Part shown: positions 26,082-34,357 of the stretch, piece after piece
Numbering within the stretch: the first letter of the stretch is position 1
Layout of the letters: every line of letters starts with the position of its first letter
DNA from: Halomonas sp. ML-15
Lineage (GTDB): Bacteria > Pseudomonadota > Gammaproteobacteria > Pseudomonadales > Halomonadaceae
Assembly: GCF_014779595.1 (NCBI RefSeq)
Contig: NZ_JACXZT010000019.1
Span: 1,373,289 to 1,437,288, forward strand
Direction of reading: 5' to 3'
DNA: 64,000 nucleotides
Position numbers and translations under genes: made by a program
The notes under the pieces: generated by a model
What the model was told of the DNA's origin: nothing
Seen by the model: the letters and a program-made list of their open reading frames with translations, nothing else
The model's database searches: none

Positions 26082-27032
26082 ATGAGCGAGTTCAACCAGC
26101 CGCTGGGCGGCAACGAGATGCCGCGCTTCGCCGGCCCGGCCACCATGATGCGCCTGCCCACTCAGGACACTGCCGCCGGTCTCGATGTGGCCTTCGTCGG
26201 CGTGCCGCTAGATATCGCCACCTCCAACCGCCCTGGCACGCGCCTGGGTCCACGCCAGATCCGCGATGAGTCGCGCATGCTGCGCCCCTACAACATGGCC
26301 ACCCGCGCCGCGCCCTTCGACAGCCTGCAGGTGGCCGATATCGGCGACGTGCCGATCAACACCTTCCACCTGCCCAAGAGCGTCGACATCATCACCGCAT
26401 TCTACGACGAGGTGCTGAGCCACGACTGCAAGCCGCTGACGCTGGGCGGCGATCATGTCATCACCCTGCCGATCCTGCGCGCCATGGCCAAGAAGCATGG
26501 CCCAGTGGGGCTGATCCATATCGACGCCCATGCCGACGTCAACGAGCATATGTTCGGCGAGCCCATCGCCCACGGCACCCCCTTCCGCCGCGCCCAGGAG
26601 GAGGGCCTGCTGGCCCATGGCAAGGTCGCGCAGATCGGTCTGCGCGGTACCGGCTATGCCGCCGAGGACTTCGACTGGTGCCGCGACCAGGGCTTCCGCG
26701 TGGTGACCGCCGAGGAGTGCTGGTACAAATCGCTGGCCCCGCTGATGGCGGAGGTGCGCGAACAGATGGGCGATACCCCGGTCTACATCACTTTCGATAT
26801 CGACGGTCTCGACCCTTCGGTGGCCCCCGGCACCGGCACCGTGGAGATGGGCGGCCTGACCTCCACCCAGGGCCTGGAGCTGGTGCGCGGCGCAGCCGGC
26901 CTGAATATCGTCGGCGGCGACCTGGTCGAGGTATCACCGCCCTACGACACCAGCGGCAACACCGCGCTGATGGGCGCCACGCTACTCTATGAGATGCTGT
27001 GTGCATTACCCGGCGTCAAGCATCAGGACTGA
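26082..27032 (+). CDS. gbuA: Ureohydrolase: guanidinobutyrase (GbuA) / agmatinase
   Basis: This 316-residue protein is of the arginase/agmatinase family. Manganese ligands lie in LGGDHVITLP (about 123-132), HIDAHADVNEH (about 146-156) and TFDIDGLDPSVAPGTGT (about 235-251). The enzyme removes urea from a guanidino compound. The next genes encode a 2-ketoarginine decarboxylase and an aldehyde dehydrogenase, whose product is 4-guanidinobutyrate, so guanidinobutyrase activity is more likely than agmatinase (inference from context). ATG at 26082 has AAGGAG well placed. The frame is open upstream through the REPIN array, but those codons are repeat sequence. First gene of the operon. Confidence 0.88.
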   Translation: MSEFNQPLGGNEMPRFAGPATMMRLPTQDTAAGLDVAFVGVPLDIATSNRPGTRLGPRQIRDESRMLRPYNMATRAAPFDSLQVADIGDVPINTFHLPKSVDIITAFYDEVLSHDCKPLTLGGDHVITLPILRAMAKKHGPVGLIHIDAHADVNEHMFGEPIAHGTPFRRAQEEGLLAHGKVAQIGLRGTGYAAEDFDWCRDQGFRVVTAEECWYKSLAPLMAEVREQMGDTPVYITFDIDGLDPSVAPGTGTVEMGGLTSTQGLELVRGAAGLNIVGGDLVEVSPPYDTSGNTALMGATLLYEMLCALPGVKHQD

Positions 27033-27088
27033 TCACGTCCTTCTATCCCCGATAACCACTCCCCGACGACAACAACGAGGATGACCTC

Positions 27089-28468
27089 ATGCCCTCTTCC
27101 GACACGACGCAAGAGGTGGCGCCACGCGCGCCGCTTGACCGTGGCAACCTGCTGAAATTCCTGATCCCCTCGCTGATCGGCGTCAGTCTGTTCCTGATCC
27201 CTTTCCAGGTCGGCGATACCATCAATATCGGCATGGGCCTGATGGCCGAAAGCCTGCAGACGCTGCTGGGCGGATCACTGCCGGCCATCGCCACCGTGGT
27301 GCTGTGTCTGTCGGTGGTGCTGACGGCCTGGGTCAAGGTCGCCAAGCCGGCCTTCGCCGCCGAGGGCGTGTTCAAGGAGATGTTCGATGTCGGCCCGGTG
27401 TGGTTCGGCATGCGCATCCTGGGCGCGGCCTTCGCGCTGATGGTGCTGTTTCAGTTCGGTCCCGAGTTCGTTACCGCCTCTTTCACCGGCGGGGTAATGC
27501 TCAATGACCTGGCGCCGGTGCTGCTGACCTTCTTCTTCTTCGCCGCCATCCTGCTGCCGTTTCTGGTCGACTTCGGTTTCATGGAGTTCATCGGTAGCCT
27601 GGTGCGCAAGCCATTCCGGGTCATCTTCCGCCTGCCCGGGCGCAGCGCCATCGATGCCACCGCCTCGTGGATGGGCTCCGGCACGGTGGGCGTGCTGATC
27701 ACCACCCAGCAGTATGAAAAAGGCTTCTATAACCGCCGCGAGGCGGCGGTGATCGCCACCAACTTCTCCATCGTCTCGATCGCCTTCAGCCTGCTGATCA
27801 CCAGCTTCGTCGACCTCAACCACATGTTCGTGCAGTTCTACTTCACGGTGGTGGTCTCGGGGCTGATCGCCGCCGTCGTGGTGCCGCGCCTGCCGCCGCT
27901 GTCGCGCAAGCCGGACACCTACTACGAGCCGGTGGGCTGCCAGCTGAAGGAGAAGCGCACCGAGGACATGGGCGTGTTCCGCTATAGCCTGACCATGGCG
28001 GTGAAGCGCGCCGAGACCGCACCCGGCCCCCGCGAGCTGGTGCGTAACGCGCTGTTCAACGTCGCCGATATCTTCCTGGCGCTGCTGCCGCTGGTGATGG
28101 CGATCGGCACCGTGGCACTGATCCTTGCCGAGTTCACGCCGCTGTTCACCTGGCTCTCCTATCCGATGGTGCCGGTGCTCGAACTGCTGCGCATTCCTGA
28201 GGCCGAGGCCGCCGCGCCGGCGACCCTGGTGGGCTTCGCCGACATGTTCCTGCCGGCGGTACTGGCGACCAATATCGAGAGCGAGCTGACCCGCTTCGTG
28301 ATCGCCTGCCTGTCGCTGACCCAGCTGATCTACATGTCGGAGATCGGCGCGCTGATCCTCAAGTCGAAGATCCCGCTCAAGCTGTGGGAACTGCTGGTGA
28401 TCTTCCTGCTGCGCACCGCGATCACCCTGCCGATCATCGCCTTCATGGCCCACACCTTCTTCTTCTGA
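27089..28468 (+). CDS. YjiH-family membrane protein (nucleoside-recognition GATE domain)
   Basis: This 459-residue integral membrane protein has about eleven helices. Conserved stretches include RSAIDATASWMGSGTVGVLI near 189-208 and FADMFLPAVLATNIESELTR near 383-402, typical of YjiH and GATE-domain transporters. It lies 56 bases after gbuA and 10 bases before the decarboxylase gene, so it belongs to the arginine/guanidino catabolic operon. I infer it imports or exports a pathway compound such as 2-ketoarginine, guanidinobutyrate or GABA. No family member with a known substrate comes to mind. Confidence 0.8.
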   Translation: MPSSDTTQEVAPRAPLDRGNLLKFLIPSLIGVSLFLIPFQVGDTINIGMGLMAESLQTLLGGSLPAIATVVLCLSVVLTAWVKVAKPAFAAEGVFKEMFDVGPVWFGMRILGAAFALMVLFQFGPEFVTASFTGGVMLNDLAPVLLTFFFFAAILLPFLVDFGFMEFIGSLVRKPFRVIFRLPGRSAIDATASWMGSGTVGVLITTQQYEKGFYNRREAAVIATNFSIVSIAFSLLITSFVDLNHMFVQFYFTVVVSGLIAAVVVPRLPPLSRKPDTYYEPVGCQLKEKRTEDMGVFRYSLTMAVKRAETAPGPRELVRNALFNVADIFLALLPLVMAIGTVALILAEFTPLFTWLSYPMVPVLELLRIPEAEAAAPATLVGFADMFLPAVLATNIESELTRFVIACLSLTQLIYMSEIGALILKSKIPLKLWELLVIFLLRTAITLPIIAFMAHTFFF

Positions 28469-28478
28469 GGCATACGCA

Positions 28479-30095
28479 ATGAGCGACACCTCCATGACCT
28501 GCGCCGAGCTGCTGATTCGCCTGCTCCGCGATACCTACGGGGTCGATACCCTGTTCGGGATCCCCGGCGTGCACACCGTGGAGCTCTACCGCGGCCTCGA
28601 GGGCAGCGGCGTGCAGCACGTCACGCCGCGCCACGAGCAGGGTGCCGGCTTCATGGCCGATGGCTACGCCCGCGCCAGCGGCAAGCCCGGGGTGTGCCTG
28701 ATCATCACCGGGCCGGGTATGACCAATATCGCCACCGCCATGGGCCAGGCGCTGGCCGACTCGGTACCGATGCTGGTGATCTCCAGCGTCAACCGCCGCG
28801 ACACCCTGGGTCGCGGCCAGGGTCGGCTGCATGAGCTGCCTAGCCAGCAGCAGATGATCAGCGGCGTGGCGCGTTTCAGCCACACCCTGCTGGATCCCGA
28901 GGCGCTGCCGGAAGTGCTGGCGCGGGCCTTTGCGGTGTTCCGCGGGTCGCGGCCAGGGCCGGTGCATATCGAGATCCCCATCGACCTGTTCAAGGCGCCA
29001 GTGACGACGCCTGTGTCCTGGCAGCCGCCGGCCTTCTACCGCGCGGCACCCGACCCCGAGGGCCTGGCCCAGGCGGCCAGCTGGCTGCGCAGCGCCGAGC
29101 GGCCACTGGTGCTGCTCGGCGGCGGCTGCGTGGATGCCCCCGAGGCAGCCCGCGCTCTGGTCGAGCGCCTCGATGCCCCCACCGTGACCACCATCAACGC
29201 CAAGGGGCTGCTGGGGCGCCACCACCCGCTGGACCTGGGCGCCAATGCCGCCCTGCCGGCGGTGCGTGAGCTGGCCCGCAACGCCGATGTGATCCTGGCG
29301 GTGGGCACCGAGCTCGGCGAGACCGACTACGACGTGGTGTTCGACGACGGCTTCGCGCTGGCCGGCACCTTGATTCGCATCGACCTCGATCCCGAGCAGC
29401 TGGTGCGCAATCAGCGCCTGTCGCTGGGGCTGGTTGCAGACGCCGGACGCAGCCTGGCGCTGCTGCTCGAGCACTTTCCGGCCCCCATGTTCCGCGACGG
29501 CGCGGCACGCACGGCGGCTGCGCATGCCGCACTCGGCCTGGCCCAGGATCCGGCCTTCGTCGACTTCGTGCCCTTCTATGCCACCCTGGCCGAGCAGCTG
29601 CCAGAAGCGATCCTGGTCGGCGACTCCACGGCCCCGGTCTATGCCGGCAATCATCTGGTCTCGCAGCCGGCACCTCGGCGCTACTTCAACGCCTCCACCG
29701 GCTATGGCACCCTCGGCTATGGCCTACCGGCGGCGCTCGGCGCGCAGCTGGCGCGCCCCGACCTGCCGGTGGTGGCACTGGTCGGCGACGGTGGGGTGAT
29801 GTTCACTCTGTCGGAACTGGCCACCGCCGTGGAGGAGCGCCTGCCGGTGATCGTCCTGCTGTGGCATAACGCCGGCTACGAAGAGATTCGCCGCTATATG
29901 GACGCCCACGGCGTGGAGCGGCTCGGCGTGGACATCCTGCCGCCGGACTTCCTGGCCCTGGCACGCGGCTTCGGCTGCGTAGCTACCCACGTCGACGACC
30001 CCGCGAGCCTCAATGAGGCATTGGCGTCGCGGCCGCTGGACGGGCCTTTCCTGATCGAAATTGGCGCCGAGGCTTGGCACACCCATTGCAACTGA
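28479..30095 (+). CDS. aruI: 5-guanidino-2-oxopentanoate (2-ketoarginine) decarboxylase AruI
   Basis: This 538-residue thiamine-diphosphate enzyme has a catalytic glutamate in RHEQGAGFMADGYARASG (Glu53), the central domain with LVLLGGGCVDAPEAARALV, and the cofactor motif GDGGVMFTLSELATAVEERL near 436-455. The overall sequence fits AruI of the arginine transaminase pathway, which converts 2-ketoarginine to 4-guanidinobutyraldehyde and CO2. The aldehyde dehydrogenase and guanidinobutyrase encoded in the same operon provide the next steps. The TGA stop overlaps a decayed REP (CAACTGACGCCGCC). The matching aminotransferase AruH is not in the window. Confidence 0.87.
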   Translation: MSDTSMTCAELLIRLLRDTYGVDTLFGIPGVHTVELYRGLEGSGVQHVTPRHEQGAGFMADGYARASGKPGVCLIITGPGMTNIATAMGQALADSVPMLVISSVNRRDTLGRGQGRLHELPSQQQMISGVARFSHTLLDPEALPEVLARAFAVFRGSRPGPVHIEIPIDLFKAPVTTPVSWQPPAFYRAAPDPEGLAQAASWLRSAERPLVLLGGGCVDAPEAARALVERLDAPTVTTINAKGLLGRHHPLDLGANAALPAVRELARNADVILAVGTELGETDYDVVFDDGFALAGTLIRIDLDPEQLVRNQRLSLGLVADAGRSLALLLEHFPAPMFRDGAARTAAAHAALGLAQDPAFVDFVPFYATLAEQLPEAILVGDSTAPVYAGNHLVSQPAPRRYFNASTGYGTLGYGLPAALGAQLARPDLPVVALVGDGGVMFTLSELATAVEERLPVIVLLWHNAGYEEIRRYMDAHGVERLGVDILPPDFLALARGFGCVATHVDDPASLNEALASRPLDGPFLIEIGAEAWHTHCN

Positions 30096-30535
30096 CGCCG
30101 CCCCCACAATGGGAGTGGCGCCAAGGCCAATGTAGGAGCGAATTTATTCGCGATGGGGTTACCAAGCAGCGCTGCGCGCTGCAATCGCGGTTGAAACCGC
30201 TCCCACACTAGGGGCGGCGCCAAGGCAAAAGTAGGAGCGAATTTATTCGCGATGGGGTTAACCGGCAGCGCTGCGCGCTGCATCGCGGTTGAAACCGCTC
30301 CCACACTGGGTGCGGCACCAAGGCCAATGTAGGAGCGAATTTATTCGCGATGGGGTATCCAGCAGCGCTGCGCGCTGCAATCGCGGTTAAAACCGCTCCC
30401 ACACTGGGTGCGGCGCCAAGGCCAATGCAGGAGCGAATTTATTCGCGATGGGTTATCTGGCAGCGCTGCGCGCTGCAATCGCGGTTGAAACCGCTCCCAC
30501 ACTGGGAGTGGCGCCAAGGCAAATACAGGAGATTT
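30085..30535. repeat. Intercistronic REPIN array between aruI and the aldehyde dehydrogenase gene
   Basis: Four full units lie between decayed halves. Forward arms start near 30132, 30232, 30329 and 30429 (the last reads GCAGGAGCG). Reverse arms are GCGGTTGAAACCGC, with GCGGTTAAAACCGC in the third. The last spacer runs into AAATACAGGAGATTTTTACG, which resembles a decayed forward arm and supplies the ribosome site of the next gene. Confidence 0.88.
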
Positions 30536-30539
30536 TTAC

Positions 30540-31985
30540 GTGCAACGACTCGACCAGCACTATATCGATGGGCGCTGGGTGGCCAGCCGTGGCACCCGCT
30601 GGCTGCCGGTGAGCGACCCCTACCGCGAGCAGGTTATCGCCGAGGTCACCGCCGGTGACCCGGCGGATGTCGACGACGCAGTGGCGGCGGCCAGGCGCGC
30701 CCTGCCCGCCTGGCAGGCGCTGAGCGGTGCCCAGCGCGGCGCCTATCTGGACGGCTTTGCCGATGCTCTGACCCGGCGCCGCGAGGAGCTGATTCGGCTC
30801 TCTTGCACCAATAACGGCAAGGTGCTGGCCGAGGCCGGCATCGACCTCGACGACGCCATCGCCTGCTACCGCTACTACGCCGACCAGGCACGCGCGCTTG
30901 ACGAGCGCCAGGGCCAGCTGGTCGCACTGGAGATGGAGGGTGTCGAGGCACGCTGCTACTTCGACGCGACCGGTGTGGTCGGCCTGATCACGCCGTGGAA
31001 TTTTCCGCTGGTGACCAGCGCCTGGAAGCTGGCCCCGGCCCTGGCCGCCGGCTGCACCGCGGTGCTCAAGCCCTCCGAGGTCACGCCGTTGCCGGAGCAG
31101 GCGCTGGCCGAGATCGCCACCGAGATCGACCTGCCCGCCGGCGTGCTCAACCTGCTGCACGGCGATGGCCAGGGTATCGGCGCGCCCCTCGCCGCCCACA
31201 CCGGGATCGACAAGGTCTCGTTCACCGGCAGCAACCGGGTCGGTGAGGCGGTGATGCGCGCCGCCAGCGAGGGCTCCCGCGGCGTATCCCTGGAGCTCGG
31301 CGGCAAATCGCCGATCCTGGTACTCGACGACGCCGACCCCGAACAGGCCGCCGACTGGATCATGGCAGGCATCTACTTCAACGCCGGACAGATCTGCTCG
31401 GCGACGTCGCGGTTGATCGTTGACGCCTCGCTGGCCGATGCGGTCTACGCTGCCCTGGCCAGCCGTATCGACGCCCTCCGGCTCGGCGACCCGCTCGATG
31501 AAAACAGCGACATGGGACCGCTGACCAGCGCCCGCCAGCGCGAGGCCGTAGAGACCTACCTGACGATAGCCGAACGCGAGGGGCTCACGGTGGTACGCGA
31601 TGCGCGGCACCGCGAGCTGCCCACCCAGGGGTACTTCCTGGCGCCGACGCTCTATCGCGACGTGCCCACCTGCAGTCACCTGTGGCAGGAGGAGATCTTC
31701 GGACCGGTGCTCTGTGGCCGCTCGGCGACAAGCGAAGCCGAGGCCATCGAGCTGGCCAACGCCAGCGACTTCGGCCTGGCCGCCACGGTAATCAGCGATG
31801 ATCCGGCACGCGCCAAGCGCGTAGGACGTCAACTTCGCGCCGGTAGCATCTGGTTCAATAGCGAACAGTTGGTATTGCCACAAACCGGCTGGGGAGGTTT
31901 CAAACGTAGCGGTATCGGTCGTGAACTCGGCCCCTGGGGGCTAGCCGCCTACCTTGAAGTCAAGCACATTGTCGGCCCCGAATAG
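30540..31985 (+). CDS. Aldehyde dehydrogenase, probable 4-guanidinobutyraldehyde dehydrogenase (KauB-like)
   Basis: This 481-residue NAD(P)-dependent aldehyde dehydrogenase has GLITPWNFPLVTSAWKLAPA near 144-163, the glutamate in SLELGGKSPILVLDD near 255, and the catalytic cysteine in NAGQICSATSRLIV near 285. GTG start at 30540 is supported by AGGAG eight bases upstream. In context it would oxidise 4-guanidinobutyraldehyde to 4-guanidinobutyrate, the substrate of GbuA. It may also accept other omega-amino aldehydes, as KauB does in Pseudomonas (family knowledge). It is separated from aruI by a REPIN array and ends before a strong terminator. Confidence 0.85.
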   Translation: MQRLDQHYIDGRWVASRGTRWLPVSDPYREQVIAEVTAGDPADVDDAVAAARRALPAWQALSGAQRGAYLDGFADALTRRREELIRLSCTNNGKVLAEAGIDLDDAIACYRYYADQARALDERQGQLVALEMEGVEARCYFDATGVVGLITPWNFPLVTSAWKLAPALAAGCTAVLKPSEVTPLPEQALAEIATEIDLPAGVLNLLHGDGQGIGAPLAAHTGIDKVSFTGSNRVGEAVMRAASEGSRGVSLELGGKSPILVLDDADPEQAADWIMAGIYFNAGQICSATSRLIVDASLADAVYAALASRIDALRLGDPLDENSDMGPLTSARQREAVETYLTIAEREGLTVVRDARHRELPTQGYFLAPTLYRDVPTCSHLWQEEIFGPVLCGRSATSEAEAIELANASDFGLAATVISDDPARAKRVGRQLRAGSIWFNSEQLVLPQTGWGGFKRSGIGRELGPWGLAAYLEVKHIVGPE

Positions 31986-32009
31986 AGCACTGCAAGACCC
32001 ATCAAGCAA

Positions 32010-32037
32010 AAGGCCGCGCAATTTGCGCGGCCTTCTT
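32010..32037. terminator. Bidirectional Rho-independent terminator
   Basis: AAGGCCGCGCAA pairs with TTGCGCGGCCTT, and TTCTT follows on the plus strand. It ends the guanidinobutyrase operon. On the minus strand the adjoining tract TTTGCTTGATG is also T-rich, so it may terminate the mvaT-like gene too. A second, weaker inverted repeat (ATCTTAC...GTAAGAT) lies at about 32045-32073. Confidence 0.82.
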
Positions 32038-32106
32038 GACAGAATCTTACCAGCACTCTCTACCAGTAAGATCTGCCACTACTAGCTACCAATACTGCGT
32101 GCGGCA

Positions 32107-32484
32107 TCACTCTTCGATGCGTACCAGCCAAGATTCGACGGTATCGCCGCCAAACTCGTCTTTCCACGCCTTGAGGGTCTTCTGGTTGCCGCCACGAGTC
32201 TCGACGACTTCACCGGTGTTGGGGTTCTTGTAGATCTTGAGCTTGCGCTTGCGGCGGCCACCGGCGGCGGTCGGCGCCTTGGCGGCGGACTTGTTGGCCG
32301 GCTTGGGATCGAGCAGGTCGATCACATCGGCGGCCGACTTGTCGAACTCTTTCATCAGCGCTTCGAGCTTTTCCTTGAACTCAAGCTCGGCCTTGAGGCG
32401 CTGATCGCTCTCCATGTTATGCAGTTCTTCGGTGAGCTGCTTGAGGAGTTGCTCTTTCTGCATGTAGGCGCTAAGCAGGGACAT
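32107..32484 (-). CDS. MvaT/MvaU-type H-NS-like nucleoid protein
   Basis: This 125-residue xenogeneic silencer-type protein has an N-terminal coiled-coil dimerisation helix (residues 1-60), a basic Ala-rich linker (GGRRKRKLK near 76-84), and a DNA-binding domain with YKNPNTGEVVETRGGNQKTL near 86-105 and DTVESWL at the end. The order and motifs match pseudomonad MvaT/MvaU rather than enteric H-NS. It would bind AT-rich DNA, such as the less GC-rich chaperone block in this window (inference). It is monocistronic, convergent with the aldehyde dehydrogenase gene. Confidence 0.9.
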   Translation of the reverse strand: MSLLSAYMQKEQLLKQLTEELHNMESDQRLKAELEFKEKLEALMKEFDKSAADVIDLLDPKPANKSAAKAPTAAGGRRKRKLKIYKNPNTGEVVETRGGNQKTLKAWKDEFGGDTVESWLVRIEE

Positions 32485-32775
32485 TACGTTTCCTTTTCTT
32501 TAACAGATGTCAGGTATGCGGGATGCAGGCGCATTATTACCGCAATCGACGCGAAGTTTCAATATCGTAGCGATATTATTGGGCATGCACAAGTTAATGC
32601 TAACCGGCGACTCCCTCCTGCCGATAACAGTGTTTATTGTTTAAAAGCGCCATACGCCGGTTTGCAGTCGGCGCCTATTGATGATTAGCCCGAATGACGC
32701 GTCGCTGGAAGCACTGCCTGCGCTTTGTTAACCTTCCTTGAATCACAGGTTTACAAGACTCCACCAGGTTAGCTC

Positions 32776-34047
32776 ATGCCCTCACACGCCCTTTGGCACC
32801 CCTACGCTCAGATGCAAACCCAGCCTGCCCCCCTCGACGTGGTCGGCGGCCAGGGCGCCGTTATCGAACTCGCCGGGGGCGAGCGGCTGCTCGATGCCAC
32901 CTGCTCCTGGTGGTGCATGATTCATGGCTATGGCCACCCACGCTTGGTGTCGGCCATTCAGCAACAGGCCGATACGCTCTGCCACGTCATGCTCGGGGGG
33001 CTCTCCCATGCCCCTGCCATTGAGCTTGCCGACACTCTGGTGCGCATCACACCCCCGGGGCTCGATCACGTCTTCTTTTCGGATAGCGGCTCGGTAGGTA
33101 TGGAAGTGGCCATGAAGATGGCCGTGCAGTATCAGGTGCTGCGCGGCCATCCCGAGAAGCACCGCATGCTCTCTTTAATGCGCGCCTATCACGGCGATAC
33201 CAGCGGCTGCATGGCGGTGTGCGATCCCGAAGAGGGCATGCACTCGCTGTTTGCCGGGCTACTGCCACGCCACCATTTCGCGCCGGCCCCCACAGCGCCC
33301 TTCGATGCGCCAGCGCAGGATGTCGAAGCCGATATCGCCGCCCTGCGCAAGACCCTCGAAGCCTGCCACCATGAGGTGGCCGCCCTGCTGATGGAGCCGC
33401 TGCTGCAGGCCGCCGGTGGCCTCAACATGACCTCGCCACACTATGTACGCGCGGCCCGCGAGCTGTGCGACGAGTTCGATGTGCTGCTGGTGTTCGATGA
33501 GGTCGCCACCGGCTTCGGCCGAACCGGCAAGCTGTTTGCCGCCGAACATGCCGCTGTCACGCCGGATATCATGGTGCTCTCCAAGGGCCTCACCGGCGGC
33601 TATCTGGGCCACGCCGCGACCCTGGCCACCGCCAGGGTCTACGACACCTTTCTCAGCGACGACGACGGCCACGCCTTTATGCATGGCCCTACCTTCATGG
33701 GTAATCCGCTGGCCTGCCGGGTGGCACTGGAGAGCATCGCGGTATTCGAGGAGGAGGACTACCTGGGCAAGATCGCCCATCTGAATGGCGTGCTGCGCGA
33801 GGAGCTGATGTGTGATGCGGTGGCGCAGCATCCCGCGGTCAACGACGTCCGGGTGCTGGGCGCCTGCGCCGCTATCGAATTCCACGACCCCGCCAGCCTG
33901 ATCGGCGCCCAAGCTCACGCCCGCCGCCAGGGCGTGTGGCTGCGCCCGTTCGGCCGCTGGCTTTACACCATGCCCGCCTATATCACCAGCGCCGAGGAAC
34001 TTCGCCAGATTACCGGCAGCATGGTGTCGTGGGTCAAGCAGTGCTGA
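32776..34047 (+). CDS. bioA: Adenosylmethionine-8-amino-7-oxononanoate aminotransferase BioA
   Basis: This 423-residue class III aminotransferase makes 7,8-diaminononanoate in biotin synthesis, using S-adenosylmethionine as amino donor. BioA marks are HPYAQMQTQ near residue 8-16, TCSWWCMIHGYGHPRL near 47-62, HVMLGGLSHAPAIELA near 75-90, DEVATGFGRTGKLF near 241-254 and the PLP lysine in MVLSKGLTGGYL near 268-279. No other bio gene is present. It stands alone with a terminator after it. The tract before it (32485-32775) shows no other gene. Confidence 0.92.
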   Translation: MPSHALWHPYAQMQTQPAPLDVVGGQGAVIELAGGERLLDATCSWWCMIHGYGHPRLVSAIQQQADTLCHVMLGGLSHAPAIELADTLVRITPPGLDHVFFSDSGSVGMEVAMKMAVQYQVLRGHPEKHRMLSLMRAYHGDTSGCMAVCDPEEGMHSLFAGLLPRHHFAPAPTAPFDAPAQDVEADIAALRKTLEACHHEVAALLMEPLLQAAGGLNMTSPHYVRAARELCDEFDVLLVFDEVATGFGRTGKLFAAEHAAVTPDIMVLSKGLTGGYLGHAATLATARVYDTFLSDDDGHAFMHGPTFMGNPLACRVALESIAVFEEEDYLGKIAHLNGVLREELMCDAVAQHPAVNDVRVLGACAAIEFHDPASLIGAQAHARRQGVWLRPFGRWLYTMPAYITSAEELRQITGSMVSWVKQC

Positions 34048-34065
34048 CCCCCAGACACGCCACAT

Positions 34066-34091
34066 CACGCGGCCTGCGGGCCGCTTTTTTG
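34066..34091 (+). terminator. Terminator after bioA
   Basis: GCGGCCTGCGGGCCGC forms a short GC stem-loop followed by TTTTTT. It begins about 22 bases after the bioA stop. Confidence 0.75.
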
Positions 34092-34160
34092 TGCCTGGCG
34101 GCCACAGGTTGGCAAGCATGGGGAGATGTTCCATACTAACCAACGATCAGGCTAGCATCC

Positions 34161-34170
34161 TATCATACCA
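34161..34170. promoter_or_regulatory. Candidate GntR-type operator, site A
   Basis: TATCATACCA (TGGTATGATA on the minus strand) occurs identically upstream of the first TRAP operon. A FadR-type GntR gene lies between the two operons, and GntR regulators of sugar-acid genes often bind TGGTATNNNA-like sites. Confidence 0.35.
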
Positions 34171-34190
34171 GTTAAGTGATAGAACTAGTG

Positions 34191-34319
34191 CAGCTGCTGT
34201 TAGCGAGGGACGCCGGCGGCAGGTCGAAGAGGAGGTTCTACGCCATGGATGGCGTAGGTAGCGCCCAGGGACGGGTTCACAGCGCCTCCTCGCAGGCCTG
34301 CCGGCGGATCAGTGCCGAG
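34191..34319 (+). repeat. Dispersed ~130-base palindromic element, copy 1
   Basis: It contains the ordered blocks GCGAGGGACGCCGG, GAAGAGGAGGTT, CGCCATGGATGGCG, GGTAGCGCCCAGGGA, GGTTCACAGCGCCTCCTCG and GCCTGCCGGCGGATCAG. Two more copies lie at 60025-60153 (same strand) and 55071-55213 (opposite strand). The ends are imperfect inverted repeats (CCGGCGGCAGG..GAGGAGG against its complement), with GCCATGGATGGC near the centre. Confidence 0.78.
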
Positions 34320-34357
34320 TATTGTAGTCGCCCAGCCACAAACACAAGGACACGCCG

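Larger units (their letters stand above)
34048..34357. other. Regulatory/repeat stretch between bioA and the SDR-FAH-UxaA operon
   Basis: This stretch of 310 bases has no gene. It holds the bioA terminator, the sequence TATCATACCA (34161-34170, also found before dctP at 42998-43007), and one copy of the 130-base dispersed element (34191-34319), then the start of the SDR gene. Confidence 0.65.
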
